A stretch of DNA of 64,000 nt from Zygnema cylindricum. Its lineage: Eukaryota > Streptophyta > Zygnematophyceae > Zygnematales > Zygnemataceae. The stretch is from contig JBBHKE010000584.1 of the NCBI GenBank assembly GCA_037447655.1, positions 246,081-310,080 on the forward strand, given 5' to 3'. Of the stretch, positions 57,131-64,000 are shown one piece after another; position 1 is the stretch's first letter, and every line of letters begins with the position of its first letter. Below the pieces are notes generated by a model. That model searched no databases and was not told the DNA's origin. It worked only from the letters and a program-made list of their open reading frames with translations. A program made the position numbers and the translations under genes.

Positions 57131-59270
57131 GTTTATTTTTTGTCGCTCGTAGCACGTGCGGTGTACTAGTATAAATGTAACAATTCAAATTCCCGCTAAA
57201 TGCGACCATAAGTTGAACTGAAAGAACCAAATGGAAATAGAAGTGTTGGACGCAAAGCCACGACAGCGTTCGAAACTTCATATTTTCAAAGCTTGCGCCA
57301 TGTTTTCCCTCCAAAAAAATTGATGAAACATTGCATTGCACTTTCTTGTACTGCAGTTTTATTCCACGTCTTCCCATCATAATTAAATATCTTTAATCGT
57401 TCTTTTTTTTATAATGATTCTCTTCCTCTTTCACTCTCTCTTATTCCAGTCAACAATTTCCATTTCCCGTGTACAAGAGACAGGTAGAGGGTGAGAGAGA
57501 GGAAAGGGGAGGGGTTTATTGTGAAAAAGGGAGTGAGCCCAAAAATAAACAAAATTGCTCTCGTCTATCTACCGTAACTTCTAGCTCTTTACAACTCTTG
57601 CTTTCTTGTTTTATCATAAAGTTTTTACTTTTTCCCCTTTTTTTAAATAAGTGTTTCTATGTTAAGAAAAAAATGGATCTAGTTAAGATTTTATAGCAAA
57701 ACTGGAGTCCTAGATTTCGTACATACAGTGTGGTAGGAGTGTAACGTTGATCTGCAACATTGTTGAAATGAGCAGTTTTACCAAAGAAAAACCTAGGTGG
57801 TATGGACTAATTTTTTAACTCGAGTTATATGTGGAAACAATGTCGAAGGGGAAATATCACGTCAACATAATGCGTACATGTAGGATGAGGTGGTCATTGT
57901 GTGAAAATTGAGTCGAGATGACAAGCGACGCTTATGAACCAAGAAGTTCCGAATGTCATTGGAGGGGGCAGGTTAATTCAACAAAGTGTCCATATTAAAT
58001 CGGTGAAAATGAAAAGGTTATGAGATCCAGTTGACGACCCAAATCCGTCATAACATGATTAGAAGGGTAAAGAAGGAAGGGAAAGTTGTGTTATATATGT
58101 TAACGTGTTCCTCGTATTATAAATGTCTTCTTGCGTGTTTCAGTTCACGTGTTGTTTGTACACGCGATTTTTAGTTTGTGTGCTCGGTTTGTTGTGTTTC
58201 GTGTTGTTTTAAACGGCATTTGTCCTCTATGCGTTTGACGACGTATTGTCTTTTTGTTTTTGTTAACGTGAAGTGTTATTGTTACGTGACGTGTTTCGTC
58301 TCTTTTTAGCTTTATTAAAATTGAACGCTTGTGCTCGGGGATTAGTTGTTGTTGCTTCATTTGGGTTGTCAAATGTCTTATAAGTCCTCATAACCTTTTA
58401 TATTTCAATTATAGATAATGACTCTTGCCAATATAGGTCTGTTTATGAAAATCTCTAAGTGGCATGTATTGTGTTATGGAAGATGATTATGACATTCTTA
58501 TTTGAGAATCATCTTATGTATTGATTACGACAAAAATAATTTATTATGCCTTGGCACATAATCATAAAGTAATTGATTTGTCGTCGATCCTATCAAGCTG
58601 GTGATATGCCTAATGGGCACCGCTAGACATATGGCGAATATGACGAAAATAAGTAAATTGGAAAGTTGTTTGAAAAGATGAAAAAAAAAGTGAAAACAAC
58701 CTGGCATGGCGAGCTAATGATATACGTGCATTGGCAATAGAAAAAACATACGACTTAAAAAAACAATAGTTTTTTATTTTAAGACATGTAGGTGAGTTAG
58801 AACAAATAAAGGAGCTTATAAGAGAAGGCTCGATGAGTACCCTTAACTGATCCAACGTGGCAAAGGTCGTGAAGGTTAGCATTACGATCGATGACGTTAA
58901 AAGAATTTGCAATGCTAACCCAATGAACCACTGAATCGTGGTGCAAATCAAGAATCACATGTAAACGATAGAAAACCCCCTTATGACCTCCCAACATGAC
59001 GACATCAAAGCGATGTGGGGGAAAATTATCATTGAAAGCCCATGAGGTTGTTTACACTTTGGTCTTTCCTTCACAACAATAAGACAGGCGCCTTTAGAGG
59101 CTTGCGAATAGTAGTAAGGCGTTGCTAGTGCCAAATGTGGTCCTATAGTGGCGGCACATGTGGACTACCTAGTTTGGAAGCCTTGTTAAACAACATAGTA
59201 TGGAATTTCCGGAGGGAAAATAAATAAGTGCAAGTTCGTATACCATTCCATAAGTCCATTGTTCATTATG
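57131..59270. other. AT-rich gene-free stretch
   Basis: No gene is supported. A minus-strand open frame at 58797-58997 (VVMLGGHKG...) has ordinary composition but no recognisable family and may be transposon debris. A purine-rich patch lies at about 57480-57540. Confidence 0.45.
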
Positions 59271-59273
59271 GCG

Positions 59274-59752
59274 CCCATTTGGGCAAGCGTATATATATAT
59301 TTACATGTACGGAATCGTTAGCAAACGCCGCATAAAGTTTACCCCTGTACATGCTGACGTGTGAATGACGCATGCATTCCTTGTTTTGTTTTTCGAAAGG
59401 AACCAGGCTTAGAGGTGTCACTATAAACCATAGTTCAAAAGTAGGCGTTTTATGGTAGGCCTTTGGTAGGCGCAAGTTGTGTTTGAGCGGGGTACCTCAA
59501 ATAACGTGCAAAAACTTTTAGCGTACTTTATTCTATTTGAGAATTTGCCCCAAAAAAAGGGGTACCCCAATTAGCGTCATGTACGCTAATAGCGATTCAC
59601 GGTGTACCTATTTATATACTTACATGTACGGACTCGTTAGCAAACGCCGCAGAAAGTTTACATGCTGACGTGTGAATGACGCATGCATTCCTTGTTTTGT
59701 TTTCCGAATGGAACCAGGCTTAGAGGTCTCACTATAAACCGGTATAACCGAG
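59274..59752 (+). repeat. Direct duplication of about 150 bp enclosing MITE debris
   Basis: 59274-59428 and 59608-59740 share ACATGTACGGA, TTAGCAAACGCCGCA, GCTGACGTGTGAATGACGCA, GGAACCAGGCTTAGAGGT and ACTATAAACC. Between them lie an end of the CATAGTTCAAAAGTAGG MITE (59429-59490) and the right end of a CACCGCG MITE (ending GATTCACGGTG, then TA, at 59604-59606). Confidence 0.8.
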
Positions 59753-60565
59753 AAATCGATCGGGATCTAAGGAAGTACGCACATTATTTGTCGTATCCAC
59801 AAAGACATTTTAACATTTTTTATTTTTCAAAAGAAATGAGTCCACCTTATAGGGTTCCTTTAAATTGAGATGATTATAGTGATACCCGCGATACGGGAAT
59901 TCATTAACTTCTATTTTGATTGGCCCGGGTTTCGGCCGCATTTTATTGGTACGAACTCGACAACAATTCGAAGTTCGTACGGAAACTCGTATGGCGTAAT
60001 CGAGATTTTGGTCAGAGTCTGGAATTCTGTATGTATGGCTGTTAGCGCTGGAGCCGAGCTGGCAAAGAATACCAATCGAATCTGGGCTGTGAAGTCCTCC
60101 ACGTCGTAATTGGGGCCGAATCATCTGCTGCAGAAATCGGCAGTCTTGGCCGGCAAATCCTGGCCGTTATCGAATCAGACGATTTATAGGAGGGTTAGCC
60201 GCCTGAGGGCAATAGTAGGATGACAGCTGTACTGGCGGTTTAATGATTTTATCTCTGCGCTGTTCGTAATTCCGCCGAAAACAGCCTAATTTTGTACCGA
60301 TACTCTGTAATTTAATGGTGACGGCCAGTTGATTGCGTCGTCGCTATTATCAGACGTCAGCATAACAGTCGTACACATGATGAACTTTTCACACGTTTTG
60401 TCGCATCTGTCGATGAGTGTAGGCGGTACATATTTGGCAGCGTTCATATTTTATCAGAAGATCAGCATTGTGGATGCCAAAATTCGAAGGGCTGTTTTAC
60501 TCGTGGCGCTTCGTCGATATTTAACCGATTCAAATTCCACGGTCGTAACTAGTAAAAATGGAGTA
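59753..60565. other. Gene-free segment
   Basis: Less AT-rich, with CGTACGG words. Open frames of 60-130 aa on both strands (for example 60329-60733) show no recognisable domain. A left MITE end (TA, then CACCGTGAATCGTTAATAA) begins at 60566. Confidence 0.45.
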
Positions 60566-60635
60566 CACCGTGAATCGTTAATAACGGTCATATTTTCTAA
60601 ACTCTTTTTCTTTACTGCACATTTCCGGATAATCA

Positions 60636-61845
60636 GGGCACTTTCCCATGTAACCGAAACTAGTGTTGTAACTTTGTTTTTTAGCGAAGATTCTCCGTAC
60701 TACTTCCAGAGCATTCCGATGCAACGCAATTAACTTGTTACTTAAAAAAGTGAAGGATATAGACGTGGGTGTAATTTGTGACGGTTGTAAACGACTACAA
60801 AACTCGCGACAATTGATGACGTTTACAAAATAGCGACGGTTGTAGGCATTAGTTTATTGTGACATTGTAGCATAGTTCAAAAGTAGGTGAAAGTACGCCC
60901 ATACAATATGCCTATTGTACGCAAAACATACAATATGACCTTACGACCCATATTGTATTGGTCGCAAAATGAAAAAAAAAGTAATAGGGTTGAGTTGCAC
61001 ATCGTTCGATAGAGAATTAAACGTCATCAGACGGTCGCTGATCAAAGTAGCGATCTAAGAAGACCACATGAAAATCCCAAAACACAACTTGCGCCTACCA
61101 AAGGCCTACCATAAAACGCCTACTTTTGAACTATGCATTGTAGATGTTTAGGGTTTGTGACATTTTGACGTCACGCTCAATTATGACGGCGCCGACGTCA
61201 CAAATTCTAGAACTTTCCGCCATGGTTTCCCGATTGTCCTTTCTCACTCCACTTGCCATCAAAATACGGCCAAAAATAGTCAAAACCAAATTGTTTTTAG
61301 AGATCTTTCATTTGATATCACTATTGACGCTTTTCATTGCAAGAATTGTGAGATAAACACGGTAGTGGGAGAGGGAGAGAGAGAGAGGCGCTTTTACGGA
61401 TTTCGCTTTTGCGAAACGGCATCCGTTGTTCAAGACCCTCCATGACCCCTATACAGAAAAAAGCACACAAAAAAAGTCACGCACGTGCTGGAAACAGGCA
61501 GTGGGTTTTTTTTTTGTACTCAGCGCACAAAAATTGTAAAAAACCTCCGACGTGTGCGACATCATCTGCCTATTCACTCACATCATGAAACTTTATTTAG
61601 AATCACCTCACGAGGTGATTTTAGGTGATTTTATCATAAGTTTGAAGATGAGTTGAAAGGACGCGAAAGTGGGTTAAAGCGCTTAGACAACAAACTGCAT
61701 TACGTTTCAACTTTCAAGGTGACCCAAATTCTACCGTGGTCATTTCAATTATTTGGTACGACTGCACGTATTCTCGTTGAGGTCTTAGTTTTGGAGGAAA
61801 AAAACAAAAAGAAAACCCTAACTTTATTACATGGGAAAGTGCCCT
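60636..61845 (+). mobile_element. Non-autonomous DNA transposon, TTAGGGTACG family, copy 2
   Basis: Inverted ends AGGGCACTTTCCCATGTAA (60636) and the complement ending GCCCT (61845). It is related to copy 1 over much of its length, and about 0.94 kb once the nested MITE at 60871-61135 is removed, the same size as copy 1 without its own nested MITE. No coding capacity for a transposase. Confidence 0.8.
60871..61135 (+). mobile_element. hAT-type MITE, CATAGTTCAAAAGTAGG family (265 bp), nested
   Basis: Inverted ends CATAGTTCAAAAGTAGG and CCTACTTTTGAACTATG with a perfect 8-bp target duplication CATTGTAG (60863-60870 and 61136-61143). It is absent from the equivalent place in copy 1 of the host element. 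A one-ended relative (CATAGTTCAAAAGTAGGCG) lies at 59429-59490. Non-coding. Confidence 0.92.
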
Positions 61846-62204
61846 CTGCCAGTAGTTGCAATCGAAAAGTAGGGCGCGCATGCGTTTGTACAAGTAAAGT
61901 AGATTAAAAAATATCCTCATTTACTCTCCAAAAACCATATAGCCTTTTAATAGGCTATATGTAAGGTCTTCAAACTCTAATTGCTTAAATAATTGAAGTT
62001 AACAAAGTTTGGTATAGGTTGGTTTATTAAAATTTTGCAATAGTGTTTCACGATTTACAACTTACTCCCACATTCAAGATTTTTCTTTGGGCGAGAGAAT
62101 GATGCATAGCCGTCACCAACATCAATATGCGATGTCTTTGTCACAACTATATGCATGATATATACCCACTTGCCTATTATTCCATACGAGGTGGTTGTAA
62201 CAGT
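61846..62204. other. Gene-free spacer
   Basis: AT-rich DNA with nothing recognised, apart from a short hairpin ATATAGCC...GGCTATAT at about 61938-61961. Confidence 0.5.
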
Positions 62205-63166
62205 TGTAGCGGATCGAACTTGTTCGTACAGGGGTATTTAGGGGTTATGATTATAGAGTATTAAATTTGGTAGACGTTCGTGAAAGAATCACGCGATTTG
62301 GAATTATATATCAAAAGTTATAGCGATGGGTGTATTTAGGCGACAACGCGGGGTCTAAATAACAAGCGGGTATCATTGAAACGGGTTAAAGGTCAAATTA
62401 GTACCGTAATTTCGCGTGCACGTTTCATAAAGTTATAAAGAAACGTTTAGTATGCACGGTGGTTCGTTTCGCACAATTTTTATTACGAAACGTCACTTTC
62501 ACTTAGGGAATTTCGAAGGAAGTTTCGCGTGCGAAATTTGTGACACACGATTGTGCGAAGTCGCGTTTCTTTTGGCGCGCACTTTTGCACGTAAATGTTA
62601 CGTAGTGATACGTAGCTTTTGATTGGTTAGTAAAGTGCTAAGTAGTTAGTAAGAGATTTCGCACGTTTTTGCATTGATCAGTCCGAGTCCCAGCTGATCA
62701 ATGATTGGCCTAGGTAAAAGCCGGTTCAAACAGAGCGTTCAATCTGGCCTGGCTTGTCCAGGGCGATGATAGATAAATAGTGAAGTATAAGAGGAGAGTA
62801 AACATCTTTTCCTTTGGGGGAAAAGTTTGTGGAAATTTTGACTGATCTTGGTCCTGAGCGATTAAAACTAAATTGAAGCATTAGCATTTTGGCATTGAAA
62901 TCTCTTACAAACTAAGTTGTGTTTTAGTAGTTAAGAGATAGAATTATTAAGAGTGGAGAGTAGAGGAAAACACTTTAATAAGAAGGGTTGAGCCACGAGG
63001 GCAAGAGACCAAGCTAATGTTATGTGGACATAAGCTTATTATAATTTAAAGTTTATCATTATGTGAGTGCATTCCAATGTGGATGTGTATTTTCCAATAT
63101 GTGGAATGTGTGGTTGAAATTGATTGAAGTAATGGGATTCCTTGAGAGGTAGGAGATCCTATTACA
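62205..63166 (+). mobile_element. Probable 5' LTR of an LTR retrotransposon
   Basis: Proposed start TGTAGCGGATC at 62205 and end TATTACA at 63166, placed because a primer-binding site follows two bases later. The 5' boundary is less certain than the 3' one. It is not obviously related to the Copia LTRs at 25899 and 36164. The partner LTR lies beyond the window. Confidence 0.55.
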
Positions 63167-63168
63167 TA

Positions 63169-63180
63169 TGGTATCGAAGC
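63169..63180 (+). other. Primer-binding site (initiator tRNA-Met type)
   Basis: TGGTATCGAAGC differs only slightly from the common plant primer-binding site TGGTATCAGAGC, complementary to the 3' end of initiator tRNA-Met, and sits two bases after the LTR end, as is typical of Copia elements. Confidence 0.7.
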
Positions 63181-64000
63181 TTTGGTTAGAAACCATGGAG
63201 AAGTTTGCTAACTCGAATATTGACTGCCGTGACCGGTGAGGGTGCTCTAACCTATGTTGGTAGAACCACAATGTGAAGTGGTAGCGGATTGGAGGGAAAC
63301 TAAGTGATCACAAAGCCAGCGGCCGCTGGTTAGATGTGGGGCGTGCTCAGGTCCTAAGTTATAAGGCGGGGTGGGCAGTGAAGCCACCGCTGAAGCTCAC
63401 TCCAATTACATAGAGGCCAAACAAACTTGCTTTCTCCTAGCAATGACTCATGTGTAGAGGGAGGGCTTGAAGCCATGAAGGGTGAGGATGTGAGGATTAG
63501 AGAACAAAAGATCCTGATGTAGTGGGAAATGGGAATTTTCTAATGGTGGAGAAGAAAAGTGGAGCACTTTACTTGTTCAAGAGCAAAAGAGTCTATAAAT
63601 GACTTAAAACTTTTCAAACCCTAAATTGTTACCTTTGAGAGTTTTTCAATTTTGTTGTTGTAAAATTTATGGTTGAACCTTACCTTTAAGAGTTTTCAAT
63701 TTTGCTGTTGCAAAATTTGTGGGGAAATTCTTACCTTTTTGCATCAATGTTTGGGAAATTGAAAAATTGAATTTGCACTAACTTACTTTCAATGTCTTAT
63801 TGATTTCTCAGATTTTGATCTTTTTAAAAGGATTTGTTAAGGAGAAAAAGTCTTGGATTGGAGCAATCAGAGGACTTCAAACCTGCGGCAAATTTCTTTG
63901 GGAAATTATATTGTATCTTTCTTTTTACACAATTTCATTTTTGTGATAATGGCAAATTATGCATGAAAACGTGAAATGGAAAATGCCTTGAATGTTTTGA
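63181..64000 (+). mobile_element. Internal leader of the LTR retrotransposon, cut by the window edge
   Basis: Sequence downstream of the primer-binding site. No gag frame is evident in the available part; either the untranslated leader is long or the copy is decayed. The element continues past 64000. Confidence 0.5.

Noticed and set aside
58610-58997. Overlapping minus-strand frames of 60-113 aa, one with VVMLGGHKG
   Set aside because: Ordinary composition but no family recognised and no continuation on either side. Possibly transposon debris, not listed as a gene.
1-64000. Bacterial-style operons, ribosome-binding sites, phage or toxin systems
   Set aside because: Spliced plant genes, plant retroelements and AT-AC splicing make the window eukaryotic nuclear DNA. 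No prokaryotic gene cluster is visible.

Overview
The window is nuclear DNA from a green plant (streptophyte). The host genes are plant-type and several are split by many short exons with GT-AG introns. One intron is of the minor AT-AC (U12) class. Intergenic DNA is very AT-rich and full of microsatellites and transposon debris. I cannot name the species. The LINE-like element family and the low gene density would fit a non-seed land plant or a charophyte alga, but that is inference.

Layout. 1.9-3.5 kb (-): an uninterrupted 3-ketoacyl-CoA synthase gene for very-long-chain fatty-acid elongation. 9.5-14.0 kb (-): a seven-exon gene for an unrecognised Ser/Pro-rich protein of about 501 aa. It stands head-to-head with 15.4-21.5 kb (+), a ten-exon MO25/CAB39-type scaffold protein of 348 aa. 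22-29 kb: nested transposons. A decayed LINE-like element with a C-terminal endonuclease-like region is interrupted by a solo LTR and by a hAT-type MITE, both with target-site duplications still visible. 29-33.9 kb: AT-rich DNA with tandem duplications, minisatellites and a degenerate telomere-like tract. 33.9-37.2 kb (+): a broken Copia element and its 3' LTR. 42.9-48.1 kb (-): an eight-exon CBP20 gene (small subunit of the nuclear cap-binding complex) with a U12 AT-AC intron that has taken in MITEs. It stands head-to-head with 49.8-53.0 kb (+), a six-exon gene for an unrecognised basic protein of about 379 aa. 54.7-62 kb: a graveyard of non-autonomous DNA transposons in which two copies of one family each carry a different MITE, so each copy serves as the other's empty site. 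62.2-64 kb: an LTR with a tRNA-Met-type primer-binding site; the element runs off the right edge.

The host genes are housekeeping or lipid genes and do not form one pathway. The unusual features are structural: an exon tail plus splice donor amplified in tandem inside a MO25 intron, a 56-bp duplication that copies a splice donor, the transposon-laden U12 intron of CBP20, and several uncatalogued-looking MITE families whose boundaries can be fixed by target-site duplications and paralogous empty sites. I see no bacterial-type operon, CRISPR array or phage system. All exon structures come from reading splice signals, frames and family similarity by eye; no search was run.
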